Source: Odobenus rosmarus divergens (lineage: Eukaryota; Chordata; Mammalia; Carnivora; Odobenidae). From it: 64,000 nucleotides of DNA. The notes under the pieces are model-generated. The model was not told the origin of the DNA. It did no database searches and worked only from the letters and a program-made list of their open reading frames with translations. Positions 55,429 through 64,000 of the stretch are shown here, in pieces. Both the position numbers and the translations under genes were made by a program. The stretch is taken from assembly GCF_000321225.1 (NCBI RefSeq), contig NW_004451648.1:97119-161118 (forward strand), written 5' to 3'. Position 1 is the stretch's first letter. Every line of letters starts with the position of its first letter.

Positions 55429-56466
55429 TCATCTGATGTCCTATACTTTGGATAAGAGAAGGGAAAGTAAGAATCAGATCAGTAATAGCTAGTGCATATG
55501 CCAAACTATCCTAATGACTTTGATTTAAACTTTATATTAACCCAGAAGGGCAAACATATTGACCTCGTTTTTATAGACGAGGGAAATGAGGCTCAGAGAA
55601 ATGAGGACACATGACCAAGGGTACACAGCACAGCTGATATACAAACCCAGATCCTCTGGTTCCAAATCATGCTCATTGATTCTTAATAGTCACAGAGATA
55701 AGAAGAGTGCAAAAGCTTACAAACAGTAAACATGGTGTCTTTCACACAGGCAAAATCCTTGAGTTCAAGGATCTTTTCCCAACATCACTAACCCTTAAAT
55801 CCCCTCATACTAATGGATTCTTAAAATTTCTCCTATTATTTAAAACTGGCAGAACTCGCTAGACCACCTTTGGCAGACCGTTTTGTAAAAGGAAGAATTC
55901 TCCTGTGTGAGAAGTATTAGGAGATTCTAGAAGACCCTACTTTGTTTCAGACAAGTACTTGGAGGACAAGTACTACCACCTGGTTTTATTCAAAATACAA
56001 CCAAATTCAAGTAACACCTTTTCTCTAGCTTCTTGCTCCTGGAAGTTTGTTATAAATTCAGACTTTGAGGCTGTTCCCAGACCCGCTGAAGCAGAATCTG
56101 TATTTTAACAAGATTCCCAGGCAATTATATGCAAGTTAAGTTTGAGAAGCACGACTCTTGCTGGCTGGATATATGTTAACTCTCACCCTCTCAAAAAAAA
56201 AAAAGAGGTTGAGAATTCAAATGCTGCCTAAGTAGAGCCCATTTTTTTCATGTATTTATACTAATTTTTTAAAAGGATATCAAGTATGCACGGTCTGCAG
56301 GTGATCCTTCATAAACAACAGTTTAATAATTGCATTATGCTGCAATTAGTTCTCCTTTAAGGTGATAACAGACAAGGGTCTGTCATCATTACACCAAGCT
56401 TACCACTTTTCTTCTCATTCTTTTTCAATCCAGTTGTTTTGTTGCTGTTACTGCTTCCAGACACAT
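38453..56466 (-). CDS. REXO1/GOR-like gene, C-terminal nine exons; DEDDh pseudo-exonuclease, possibly decaying
   Basis: REXO1-family proteins carry a Cys/His zinc module followed by a DEDDh 3'-5' exonuclease domain. Nine minus-strand exons (listed separately) encode about 317 residues up to the stop. The order fits REXO1: [13 protein letters not shown], the CCRCG module, the exonuclease motifs and [13 protein letters not shown]. Zinc ligands are retained. The nuclease motifs are changed: DCEM is NCEV, the motif II aspartate is serine (GHSFEHSL) and HSSSED is HSSSES. No in-frame stop occurs in any exon. However, the exon at 48,767 has no usable in-frame donor, and one acceptor (38,520) looks shifted. 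The 5' exons are not in view. REXO1 proper maps elsewhere in human (19p13, known), so this is a paralogue, perhaps the intron-bearing relative of the REXO1L/GOR copies. Pseudogene status is unresolved. Confidence 0.82.
38521..40031 (-). other. REXO1-like last intron
   Basis: 1.5 kb, no repeat recognised. A minus-strand open segment ending in a donor-like AAG|GTAGGT near 39,926 is not supported by homology. Confidence 0.5.
40032..40152 (-). CDS. REXO1-like exon: core of exonuclease fold
   Basis: 121 bp; acceptor TCATTTGACAG, donor AATG|GTAAGA; phase 0 to 1. It encodes [20 protein letters not shown] and [20 protein letters not shown]. The arginine of the family FPHRLGLP block is tryptophan (TGG), which a CGG to TGG change at a CpG would explain. 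Confidence 0.9.
41597..41784 (+). mobile_element. Can-SINE
   Basis: GGGGCGCCTGGGTGGCTTAG, body GGGATCGAGCCCCACATCGG, CT-rich block, AAATAAAATCTTTAAAA tail. Confidence 0.96.
41841..42019 (+). mobile_element. Can-SINE, left partner of a nested pair
   Basis: GGCGCCTGGGTGGCTCAGAT with GGGATCGAGTCCCGCATCGG. Its A-tail runs straight into the next SINE; AACAAATGTGG at 41,830-41,840 and 42,221-42,231 encloses the pair. Confidence 0.96.
42022..42215 (+). mobile_element. Can-SINE, right partner of a nested pair
   Basis: GGGCGCCTGGGTGGCTCAGT, GTCCCGGGATCGAGTCCCGC, CT-rich block and A-tail. Close to the copies at 58,749 and 60,349, so a young subfamily. Confidence 0.96.
42288..42500 (+). repeat. Old MER-type DNA transposon fragment
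   Basis: AAGCTGTAAATATTTTGGGC, 'gcagaccacacagtctctgt' and GTTGTAGCATGAAAGCAGCC. Same family as 435-565, opposite strand. Confidence 0.6.
42958..43096 (-). CDS. REXO1-like exon: exonuclease motif II
   Basis: 139 bp; acceptor GACTGGGGCAG, donor AAG|GTAAAG; phase 2 to 0. It encodes [40 protein letters not shown] and SLYALK. Active REXO1 reads GHSLESDLLALK, with the metal-binding aspartate where this protein has serine. Confidence 0.92.
43366..44040 (+). mobile_element. L1 3' fragment
   Basis: AACAATATGGAAGTTCCTCA, 'cactactgggtatttaccca', 'gacaacatggatggacgtaa', AATAATAAAAAATATAAA end. End of ORF2 plus 3' UTR, 5'-truncated and inactive. Confidence 0.85.
44160..44606 (-). mobile_element. L1 3' fragment, inverted
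   Basis: Reversed L1 end: AACTCCAGGATAGTTAACAT, 'catgttgttgcaaatggcaa', GAGTAATATTCCATTATATA. It lies 120 bases after, and in inverted orientation to, the fragment at 43,366. Confidence 0.85.
44890..47110 (+). mobile_element. L1 fragment: 3' half of ORF2 and 3' UTR
   Basis: 2.2 kb in L1 order: GCAGATGACATGATTTTATA (reverse transcriptase region), 'aacagaatagagagcccaga', 'tgcaaatcaaaaccacaatg' then GAGATACCACCTCAC, and a 3' UTR with CACCTGAAACTGACAATGTA. Interrupted by stops and a T-run near 45,851; inactive. Confidence 0.88.
47730..47912. repeat. TATATAC-rich simple repeat zone
   Basis: Imperfect TATA/TACAC units over about 180 bases, AT-rich and partly self-complementary. Confidence 0.75.
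48767..48882 (-). CDS. REXO1-like exon with a damaged 5' splice site
   Basis: 116 bp if the full family reading is used; acceptor CCTTTATAG. It encodes [38 protein letters not shown] and AG, the first two bases of an arginine codon. The next exon supplies the third base. But AACACCAG is followed by TATATA, not GTATAT. The only GT forces the cut one base early (48,768), which shifts the frame to a stop soon after the junction. One base appears to be missing. Confidence 0.85.
48883..50344 (-). other. REXO1-like intron with one Can-SINE
   Basis: 1.5 kb; a Can-SINE at 49,236-49,434, otherwise nothing recognised. Confidence 0.6.
49236..49434 (+). mobile_element. Can-SINE, older subfamily
   Basis: GGGTGCCTGGGTGGCTCAGT, GACTCTTGATTTCGGCTCAG, GGCATGGAGCCTGCTTGAGA, (CT)n, short A-tail. 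Target duplication not clear. Confidence 0.93.
50345..50452 (-). CDS. REXO1-like exon: exonuclease motif I
   Basis: 108 bp; acceptor GTTTATTTCAG-like (TATTTCAG), donor GTG|GTATGT; phase 0 to 0, 36 codons. It encodes [20 protein letters not shown] and [16 protein letters not shown]. Active members read ALDCEM: the first catalytic aspartate is asparagine here, while the glutamate is kept. Confidence 0.93.
50644..50717 (-). CDS. REXO1-like exon: second half of the zinc module
   Basis: 74 bp; acceptor TTGTTTGCAG, donor AAG|GTAGGG; phase 1 to 0. It encodes [20 protein letters not shown] and CQIAK. The CC pair, the GC and the following HVHD (next exon) are the conserved ligands downstream of the CCRCG half. 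Confidence 0.93.
50718..53456 (-). other. REXO1-like intron
   Basis: 2.7 kb; a 5'-truncated Can-SINE at 51,038-51,206 and old MIR/L2-age sequence around 51,820-52,030 and 52,370-52,800. Open frames on both strands at 51,900-53,300 overlap this GC-rich area and show no known domain. The intron starts with GC rather than GT. Confidence 0.6.
51038..51206 (-). mobile_element. Can-SINE, 5'-truncated
   Basis: T-run, AAGATTTTATTTATTTATTT, body GGGCTTGATCCCAGGACCCT, then the tRNA-like head is missing. Confidence 0.9.
53457..53570 (-). CDS. REXO1-like exon: first half of the zinc module, followed by a GC donor
   Basis: 114 bp; acceptor CTTCGTTTTAG, donor AAAG|GCAAGT; phase 1 to 1. It encodes [20 protein letters not shown] and [17 protein letters not shown]. 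The C-x2-C and C-x2-H ligand pairs match the REXO1 zinc module. Confidence 0.92.
54030..54255 (+). repeat. MIR-family SINE
   Basis: 'tgtgccaagcatttaacaca', TGGGGTAGCTACTATTATCC, GCTGGGAGAGGTTAAATGAC. Confidence 0.65.
54536..54728 (-). mobile_element. Can-SINE
   Basis: AAAAAGATTTTATTTATTTA, body GCGGGGCTCGATCCCAGAAC, reversed head CTGAGCCACCCAGGCGCCCC. An imperfect duplication of TTGTAAATCTT flanks it. Confidence 0.96.
55072..55221 (-). CDS. REXO1-like exon: YLLTEEQL region
   Basis: 150 bp; acceptor TTTTTTTCCTTAG, donor GACA|GTAAGT; phase 1 to 1. It encodes [36 protein letters not shown] and MTKALVND. The LTEEQL-x-ENNYP block is typical of REXO1 just upstream of the zinc module. Confidence 0.92.
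55396..55424. repeat. (TA)n microsatellite
   Basis: About fourteen TA units. Confidence 0.92.
56040..56160 (+). mobile_element. MER5A-type fragment
   Basis: 'cgctgaagcagaatctgtat', AAGATTCCCAGGCAATTATA and AGTTTGAGAAGCACGA. Confidence 0.55.
56404..56466 (-). CDS. REXO1-like probable exon: Ser/Lys-rich linker
   Basis: 63 bp; acceptor TATGTTCTAG, donor AGTG|GTAAGC; phase 1 to 1, joining in frame to the exon at 55,221. It encodes [20 protein letters not shown]. It is low-complexity, so the call rests on splice sites and phase rather than homology. Confidence 0.65.
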
Positions 56467-56924
56467 CTAGAACATACAAGAACTTTTCTCCTGAGACCAT
56501 GAATTATTATTGTCTGCTTCATAAAAAAATACAGAACACACAAAAAAGGTGTATAGCATAGTCAAGACTTTTTTTTTACCTTAAAACAAGCACCCAACAA
56601 GTGAGACCAAATATCTTCATAACCAATTCCAACTTGAGAAAAAAGTTAAATTTACTGAACTACTAAAAAGGTCAGGGCTTCATAGTTTCCAAAGCTAATA
56701 TATTTTGTATATTGGCTAGAGTATGTCTAAATGTGAGTCAATGAATTTTCATCATCATTGACTACAACTCTAACAATTTGCAAATCATTTCTATTTCCAT
56801 TGCAAATATACAAAATATGTACTTAGACCTCTATGTTCAATTTCTGTGTGCTACATTTAATATGAAAAGAAGGGGGGAAGTTAGAATACTATAAAAAAAA
56901 TACTAACCTAAGCGACCTTGTATA

Positions 56925-57860
56925 TTTTTTTAAATTTTTTTAAAAAAAAGTTTTAAATTTTATTTTATTAAGTTTTTTAATTCCAGTATAGTTAGCATAC
57001 AGTATTATATCAGTTTCAGGTGATTAAACACTTGCATACATCACCCCGTGCTCATCACAAGTGTACTCCTTAGTCCCCATCATCTATTTCCCTCATTCCC
57101 CCACCCACCTCCTCTCTGGTAACCATCAGTTTTCCTCTCTATAGTTAAGAGTCTGTTCGTTGGTTTGTCTCTTTTTTTCCTTCGTTCGTTTGTTTTGTTT
57201 CTTAAATTCCACATACAAGTGAAATCATATGGTAGGTGTCTATTTTTGACTTACTTTGCTTAGCATAATATACTCTAGATCCTTCCTTGTTGTTGCAAAC
57301 AGCCAAGATTTCATCCTTTTATATGGCTGAGTAATATTCCATTGTGTGTATATATGTATGTGTACATATATGTATGTATATAAAATATAGTGTATGTATA
57401 TATCTTCTTTATCCATTCATTTATCGACACTTGGACTGCTTCTATTATTTGGCTATTATAAATAATACTGCTTTAAACATATATGTGCATATATTCTTTT
57501 GAATTAGTGTTTTCTCACTCTTTGGGTAAATACCCAGTAGTGTGATTACTGGGTCATAGGGTAATTCTATTTTTAATTTTTTGAGGAACCTCCATACTAT
57601 TTTCCACAGTGGCTGCACCAGTTTGCATTCCTACCAACAGTGCACAAGGGCTCCTTTTTCTCCACATCCTCAACAACACTTGCTGTTTCTTGTGTTTTTG
57701 ATTTTAGCCCTTCTGACAGGTGTGAGGTGATATCTCATTTGATTTATATTTCCCTGATGATGAGTGATGTTGAGCATCTTTTCATGTGTCTGTTGGCCAT
57801 CTGTATGTCTTCTTTCAAGAAATGTCTGTTCATGACACCTTGCATATTTTAATGCACGTT
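56925..57860 (-). mobile_element. L1 3' fragment
   Basis: Reversed L1 end: TTCCAGTATAGTTAGCATAC, 'ttccattgtgtgtatatatg', GTAAATACCCAGTAGTGTGA, 'cagtggctgcaccagtttgc', 'ccctgatgatgagtgatgtt'. 3' UTR plus end of ORF2; inactive. Confidence 0.88.
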
Positions 57861-58635
57861 TAAGTCTACTTCAAGTGCTGTATGTTTTTTAAACGCCATA
57901 AAGAAATTATAAAGTTTTTATATTCTTGAAATTAGAATAGCCTTTGTAAGCATAACACAAAACCCAGAAACCAAAAAGGAAAATACCTTCTAAATTATTA
58001 AAAACTTAATAAGGCTGAAGTATAAGCAACAAACTGAGGAAAACATCTGCCGCGCATTTAAAGGAGATATGCAAAAAGTTGTTGCAGATGATGGGCCAAT
58101 AACAAAAGGGGGCAGAAGGATGCAAAAAGGAATTTTAAAAGAGAGAGGAAAAGGAAGGTCTTCATAGTAATAAAAAAAGACTAAAATAACTTCATTTCTG
58201 GCCTATTCTTTCACACTCTGAAAGAGGATAAATGATTAACTTTTGCAAGGTGTGAAGACAAATACATATACTCCTACCTTATTAGTGGGGATGTAAAGGG
58301 CAAACATTTTCTGGAGGCAGTTAGCAATATTTACCAATTTTAAACATGCAGACCCTTTCTGCTAGCTACTCTGTGCAAGGAATTTATGCTAAGGATATAT
58401 CTGCTCTAGTATGAGGAAATGTCAGAGTTCACACTCCATTAATCACAGAACTTATGGTAGAAAAAACATGTAATCAACTTAATACTCAGATGCATTTGTT
58501 TCATCTGTATTACACATTCCACACAATGGAATATCAATACTATAGGTTCTATACAATCGACTATCACATAGTCATTAAAAAGCATGATACAGATCTAGAT
58601 GTTAACACATATTCTAGATTGACTTAAGACTTCTC

Positions 58636-58665
58636 GCTTAACCAACTGAGCCACCCAGGCGCCCC
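58636..58665 (-). mobile_element. Can-SINE head fragment (30 bases)
   Basis: Only the reversed first 30 bases of a Can-SINE (ACTGAGCCACCCAGGCGCCC) are present, with no body and no A-tail. Confidence 0.85.
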
Positions 58666-58748
58666 GCTTTTCCATTATTCTTTAACCAATATAGAATCCT
58701 AGAAGAGACAGACTTCCGGAATGGCAGAACAAGAACCTTCATGAACTC

Positions 58749-58948
58749 GGGGTGCCTGGGTGGCTCAGTTGGTTAGTGACTGCCTTCGGCTCAGGTCATG
58801 ATCCTGGAGTCCCGGGATCGAGTCCCGCATCGGGCTCCCTGCTCAGCAGGGAGTCTGCTTCTCCCTCTGACCCTCTTCCCTCTCGTGCTGTCTCTCATTC
58901 TCTCTCTGTCAAATCAAATAAATAAATAAAATCTTTAAAAAAAAAAAA
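58749..58948 (+). mobile_element. Can-SINE, young
   Basis: GGGTGCCTGGGTGGCTCAGT, full body, (CT)n and A-tail. Exact 18-base duplication AAGAACCTTCATGAACTC at 58,731-58,748 and 58,949-58,966. Confidence 0.98.
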
Positions 58949-60348
58949 AAGAACCTTCATGAACTCACCGTCCCATTAAAATAATAAGAATACTGGCAAA
59001 ACAACCCAAAGTGACCATTTCAAAACTCTGAAAATTAACCAAAGTCACAGAACAAACTGAAAATTATCTAAGAGAAGCTCCTGAACCTCAGTAAGACAGT
59101 GGGTCTATACGATCTTAGCTTCAGGCTTTTCCCACCCCCTACTCCCCACCCCCAGCTTACTGGCATAGCGGTAAAAAGTTGGCAGCCTGGTAGCCAACAG
59201 AGGACAGATTTCTCTTATAGCTACACAATCAGCATCATCCCCAGAGCACAGTCAATATTTTGTCCGAAGGAGCAGCTCCCTGGAAAGTCTCTATTCCCAA
59301 GGTGTTGCTGGTATTTGACGTGACTCAAAACTCAGCTCATGGAGGAAAAACCCCTATTCCCAGGGTGCTACTAAAACAATAACAATTGGGTGGCAATATG
59401 GCAGCTACCTAAGGTTATGATTCCCCTTTGCCATTGGGCAAAGGGGAACTTGGTCAGGAATTTTTAAAAAAAATCTTGGAGACCTAGATGACCATAAAGA
59501 ACTTTGAAGAGCTCTAACATATTCCTGGGGTTTAAAAGGTGGCCCAGGAAAGACCTGAGAAAAGAGAAGGCCTTATAAGGCTGTTCTTGAGGCCCTGGCA
59601 CAAGCAGGAAGTAAAAGTTAAGGCTATCGACAAACTGCGCTAAGTTTTAGGGCATGTCTTTTCACACAGAGCCCCTTGGCAAAGGGAGGAAGACATACAG
59701 ACAAGGCACTGAAGAAAATTTTCTAACCAATCATTGGCTGACCAGTAGGTTATGCTGACAGAGGGTGACCCCACTGAAGCCAGCCTTAAAAAATAAAAGC
59801 AAGAACTTAAAAAACAATGCTACTAGAGAACTTAGTGGCCATATACTGAAAGGAATACAGAACCTACAGAATTAGTCCAGTAAAGTCACTAAATAAGTAG
59901 GTAGCAACAAAGAAAACAACAAAAATCTAGCAACAACAACAAAATATATCTGACACCAGGGTTATCAAAATATACTATTTAACCATACAGTTTTCAACAA
60001 AAAAATTATGAGTCATGTAAAGAAACAAAAAAGTATACCTCATATAGGAAAAAAAAAAAAAAGACAGAAAATGTCACTGAGGAAGTCCAGATTTTGGACT
60101 TAGTAGGTAATAGGCAGACTTTGTAAATACGTTTAAAAAATTAAGGAAACCATGTTTAAAGAATGAAAGAAAATGGTGTCTAACCACACAGAGAACAGGA
60201 ATAAAGAGAAATTTTAAAAATAAAAAAAAATTAGAAGTTCTGTAGTTAAAAAGTGTAAAAATTGATATGAACAATTCACTGTCAGGGCTCAACAGGTACA
60301 CTAGATGGTTATTTGAATCCACATGAGAAGTAAAGAATATTGGCAAAT

Positions 60349-60550
60349 GGGCGCCTGGGTGGCTCAGTTGGTTGAGCGACTGCCTTCGGCTCAGGTCATG
60401 ATCCTGGAGTCCCGGGATCGAGTCCCGCATCGGGCTCCCCGCTCAGCGGGGAGTCTGCTTCTCCCTCTGACCTAACCCCCTCTCATGTGCTCTCTCTCTC
60501 TCATTCTCGCTCTCTCAAATGAATAAATAAATAAAATCTTTAAAAAAAAA
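60349..60550 (+). mobile_element. Can-SINE, young
   Basis: GGGCGCCTGGGTGGCTCAGT and full body. Exact duplication AAAGAATATTGGCAAAT at 60,332-60,348 and 60,551-60,567. Confidence 0.98.
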
Positions 60551-61102
60551 AAAGAATATTGGCAAATATAACTTTATAGGAAAATATAAAAGAATAAATG
60601 TGTTTATAATCCTTTTCTACTTTAACAATAGAATAGAGCAATAATTATAAAATTGTGTCGATAAGCTTATAATATATAATGTTGCAAACTGTATGGTAAT
60701 AATGGTATAAAGGAGGGGGTAGGAAACGCACTGGGAATTTTTGTATATTATTGAAATGAAGGTAGTTTTAATCTGAACTAGATTGTTATAAATTAAGATG
60801 GTAACTGTAATCCTCAGGGCAAAAACTAAGACAGTAACTAAAAATACATAGCCAAAGAAATGACATGGACATTTAAATGGTACACTGGTCTACTTAACAC
60901 AAAACAAAGCAATAATTATAGAGAAAATAAAAAGACACAAGACATACAGAAAACAAATAGCAAAACGGATTATGTAAATCCTCTTGCTGGCCATTAGTTA
61001 TTAAATGTAAGTTGATTAAATACTCTAATCAAAAGACAGAGACTAGAAGAATTGGGAAAACTATACTTAACTGAATACTGTCTATAAGATAGACACTTTA
61101 GA

Positions 61103-61207
61103 TTTTTTTTTTTTTTTAAGTAAACTCTACACCCAACACGGGGCTCAAACTCATGACCCTGAGATCAAGAGTTGCATGCTTTACCAACTGAGCCATCCAG
61201 GCACCCC
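61103..61207 (-). mobile_element. Can-SINE, old short form
   Basis: T-run, AAGTAAACTCTACACCCAAC, GGGGCTCAAACTCATGACCC, ACTGAGCCATCCAGGCACCC. Near-duplicate AAGATAGAC(A/T)CTTTAGA on both sides. Confidence 0.93.
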
Positions 61208-61317
61208 AAGATAGACTCTTTAGAGTCAAAGAACAAACTGGTTGGAAGTAAAAGAAAAAAGAAGTACTTTATAAGTAGTAAAAGATATTTGGAGTGGCTA
61301 TACTAATATCAAAGTAG

Positions 61318-62968
61318 ATTAAAAAAATTTTTTTTAATTTAAATTTTAGTTAGTGAACATACAGTGCAATATTGGTTTCTGGAGTAGAATTCAGTGATTC
61401 ATCCCTTACATACAACACCCAGTGCTCATCACAAAAAGCGCCCTCTTTAATACCCATCTAGCCCATCCCCCACCCACTGCCTTCCATCAACCCTCAGTTT
61501 GTTCTCTATCATTAAGTCTCTTAGTTTGTTTCCCTCTCTCCTTTTTTATTTTCCCCCTTCCCATATGTTCATCTGTTTTCTTTCTTAAATTCCACATGAG
61601 TAAGATAATATGGTATTTGTCTTTCTCTGACTGACTTATTTTACTTAGCATAATATATTCTAGCTCCACTCACATCATGGCAAATGGCAAGATTTCATTT
61701 TTTTTTCTGATGGCTGAGTAATATCCCATTGTGTATATATACCACATCTTCTTTATCCATACGTCAGCTGATGGACTTTTGGGCTCTCTCCATAGTTTGG
61801 TTATTGTTGATAATGCTACTATAAACATCGGAGTGCATGTACTCCTTTGAATCTGTATTTTTGTATTCTTTGGGTAAATACCTAGTAGTTCAATTTCTGG
61901 ATGGTACGGTAGTTCTATTTTAAACTTTTTGAGGAACCTCCATACTATTCTCCAGAGTGGCTGCACCAGTTTGCATTCCCACAACAGTGCAAGAGGGTTT
62001 CCCTGTCTCTGCATCCTCATTAACACCTGTTGTTTCTTGTGTTGTTAATTTTAGCCATTCTGACAGATGTGAGGTAGTATCTCCTCATGGTTTTGATTTG
62101 TATTTCCCTGATGATGAGTGATGTTGAACATCTTTTCATGTGTCTGTTGGCCATCTGGGTGTCTCTTTGGAAAGTGTCTATTCATGTCTTCAGCCCATTT
62201 CTTAACTGGATTACTTGTTTTTTGGGGTGTTGAGTTTGATAAGTTCTTTATATACTTTGGATACCAACCCTTTATCAGATAGGTCATTTGCAAGTATCTT
62301 CTCAGCCCATTCTGTAGGCTGAGCTCTTTTAGTTTTGTGGATTGTTTCCTTTGCTGTGCAAAACCTTTTTTTCTTGATGAAGTCCCAATAGTTCATTTTT
62401 TGCTTTTGTTTTCCTTGCCTGAGGAGACATATCTAGTAAAAAGTTGCTACAGTCAAGGTCAAAAGAGTTTCTGCCTGTGTTCTCCTCCAGGACTTTGACG
62501 GTTTCCTGTCTTGCATTTGGGTCTTTCATTTGTTTTGAATTTACTTTTGTGTATGGTATAAGAAAGTGGTCCAGTTTCATTCTTCTGCATGTTGCTGTCC
62601 AGTTTTCCCAAAACTGCTTGTTTAAGAAACTATCTTTCTGCCATTGGATATTCTTTCCTGCTTTGTTGAAGATTAGTTAACCATTCAGTTATGGGTCCGT
62701 TTCTGGGTTCTCTATTCTGTTCCACTGATCGATGTATCTGTTTTTGTGCCAGTACCATACTGTCTTGATCACTACTGTAATGTAGCTTGAAATCCAGAAT
62801 CATGATGCCTCCAGTTTTGTTTTTCTTTTTCAGAATTGCTCTGGCTAATCAAGGTTTTTTTTCTGGTTCCACACACATTTTAGGATTGCTTGTTCTAGCT
62901 CTGTGAAAAATGCTGTTGGTATTTTGATAGGGTTGCATTATATGCATAGATTGCTTTGGGTACTATAG
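61318..62968 (-). mobile_element. L1 fragment: 3' UTR and C-terminal part of ORF2
   Basis: Reversed L1: 'gttagtgaacatacagtgca', CACCCAGTGCTCATCACAAA, 'ggaacctccatactattctc', 'cattctgtaggctgagctct', 'ttctctattctgttccactg'. The minus-strand frames are broken into pieces of 60-120 residues; inactive. A 5'-truncated Can-SINE follows at 62,971. Confidence 0.88.
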
Positions 62969-62970
62969 AC

Positions 62971-63118
62971 TTTTTTTTTTTTAAGATTTATTTATTTGAG
63001 AGAGAGAGAATGAGAGATAGAGAGAGTACATGAGAGGGGGGAGGGTCAGAGGAAGAAGCAGGCTCCTTTGCTGAGCAGGGAGCCTGATGTGGGACTCGAT
63101 CCCGGGACTCCAGGATCA
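62971..63118 (-). mobile_element. Can-SINE, 5'-truncated
   Basis: T-run, AAGATTTATTTATTTGAGAG, body GGACTCGATCCCGGGACTCC; the tRNA-like head is missing. Confidence 0.92.
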
Positions 63119-63524
63119 CAATCCAGAAACTAGAGAGTGAATGTGTAGTGCTATAGGGAGACTAGAGACCCCTGAGCTAGTGTCCGGACGAGTGCTATTT
63201 CTATGGGCTTCTGCCTGGACAATACCATTTGCTAAATACAGTGAAGATCGTCCCTGGATGGGGCCCACCAGAACTGGATCTTTAAGACCTTCGTCTTTCA
63301 TCAGAACCCTCTGAATTTTTGTATTCCCAAATTAGGATGTCCGTTGGTCCTGTCATTCCATCCAACCATCCTAGCAGTTTTAGGGTATTAAGTTCTGACC
63401 TTTAATCTGAGAAGGGAGTTTGTAAGTCTCCTATACATATGGGGGGGTGCAGAAAATTTTATAGTCTTTGGGGTGGTACAGAAAAAGAAAAGAAAGAAAT
63501 TTGGTGGGTTTTTTTTGAAATGTA

Positions 63525-63724
63525 TGATTTTTTTTTTAAAAGATTGAGAGAGAGCAAGTGCACATGTGTGCCCATGGTGGGGGGAGGGGTTGCAGAGGGA
63601 GAGACTCTCAGATTCCCCACTTAGGGCAGAGCCCAAGTGGGGGCTCAAACTCACTACCCTGAGATCAGGACCTGAGCCGAAATCAAGAGTCAATGCTTAA
63701 CTGACTGAGCCACCCAGGCACCCC
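63525..63724 (-). mobile_element. Can-SINE, diverged
   Basis: T-run, AAAAGATTGAGAGAGAGCAA, body GGGGGCTCAAACTCACTACC, reversed head CTGAGCCACCCAGGCACCCC. An imperfect copy of AAGAAATTTG lies on both sides. Confidence 0.92.
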
Positions 63725-63839
63725 AAGAAATTTGATTGGTTTACTCTAAGCCACCTAAGATTTTTTTTTCCCTTACAACTAGGCTGAGGATGAGGAGGAA
63801 TGGTTTGAAAAAAACTTTACTTTAAAATCTTTACCCTTC

Positions 63840-64000
63840 GGGGCACCTGGGTGGCTCAGTTGGTTAAGCGACTGCCTTCGGCTCAGGTCATGATCCTGGA
63901 GTCCCGGGATCGAGTCCCATGTCGGGCTCCCTGCTCAGCAGGGAGTCTCTTTCTCCCTCTGATCCTCTTCCCTCTCGTGCTTTCTATCTCTCATTCTCTC
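63840..64000 (+). mobile_element. Can-SINE, cut by the window end
   Basis: GGGGCACCTGGGTGGCTCAG, GTCCCGGGATCGAGTCCCAT and (CT)n; the tail lies beyond the window. Confidence 0.96.

Larger units (their letters stand above)
55222..56403 (-). other. REXO1-like intron
   Basis: 1.2 kb; (TA)n at 55,396-55,424, a MIR-like stretch near 55,490-55,690 and a MER5A-like stretch at 56,040-56,160. Confidence 0.6.
56467..64000. other. Repeat-rich flank with no recognised exon
   Basis: 7.5 kb of L1 and Can-SINE sequence with AT-rich spacers. The upstream exons of the minus-strand gene were looked for and not found. 58,970-60,330 may be degraded LINE sequence, but I cannot place it. Confidence 0.6.

Noticed and set aside
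56572..56640. Further upstream REXO1-like exon with AAG|GTAAAA
   Set aside because: The phase needed to join the exon at 56,466 gives a stop; no family similarity.
56467..64000. EQTN, expected beyond TEK in human order
   Set aside because: No equatorin-like exon was recognised; it probably lies outside the window.

Overview
This is a mammalian nuclear DNA window from a carnivoran. The genes are split by long introns with GT-AG borders. The window holds about nineteen tRNA-Lys-derived Can-SINE copies (head GGCGCCTGGGTGGCTCAG, tail AATAAATAAAATCTTT plus A-run) and carnivore-type L1 3' ends. The SINEs lack the dog-specific SINEC_Cf head, and their bodies (GAGTCCCGGGATCGAGTCCC) resemble those I associate with bears, seals and mustelids. 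An arctoid rather than a dog or cat is therefore an inference.

Bases 1 to about 36,320, plus strand: the 3' two thirds of TEK (TIE2, the angiopoietin receptor tyrosine kinase). Sixteen exons can be placed at base resolution, and every junction phase closes. They match the last sixteen of the 23 exons known in human TEK (exons 8-23). They encode about 782 residues: the second Ig domain, three fibronectin III domains, the transmembrane helix, the split kinase domain and the C-tail with its docking tyrosines. The frame is intact and all kinase catalytic residues are present. The introns hold MIR, MER5A, L1, an old ERV-type LTR and Can-SINEs.

Bases 38,453-56,466, minus strand: a second multi-exon gene, convergent with TEK, recognisable as a REXO1 (RNA exonuclease 1)/GOR-like gene. 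Nine exons can be placed, encoding about 317 residues of the C-terminal zinc-binding and DEDDh exonuclease region through the stop codon. The 5' exons must lie beyond 56.5 kb, probably beyond the window. Its zinc-ligand cysteines and histidines are kept, but three of the four catalytic acids of the DEDDh nuclease are replaced (D to N, D to S, D to S). One exon has lost the base needed for an in-frame splice donor. It is either a pseudoenzyme or a recently decaying gene. It lies where I recall the human non-coding locus LINC00032 (between TEK and EQTN). This is the most unusual content of the window.

Bases 56,467-64,000: no exon recognised; L1 fragments and many Can-SINEs in both orientations. 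No RNA gene, CRISPR array or prokaryotic feature was seen.
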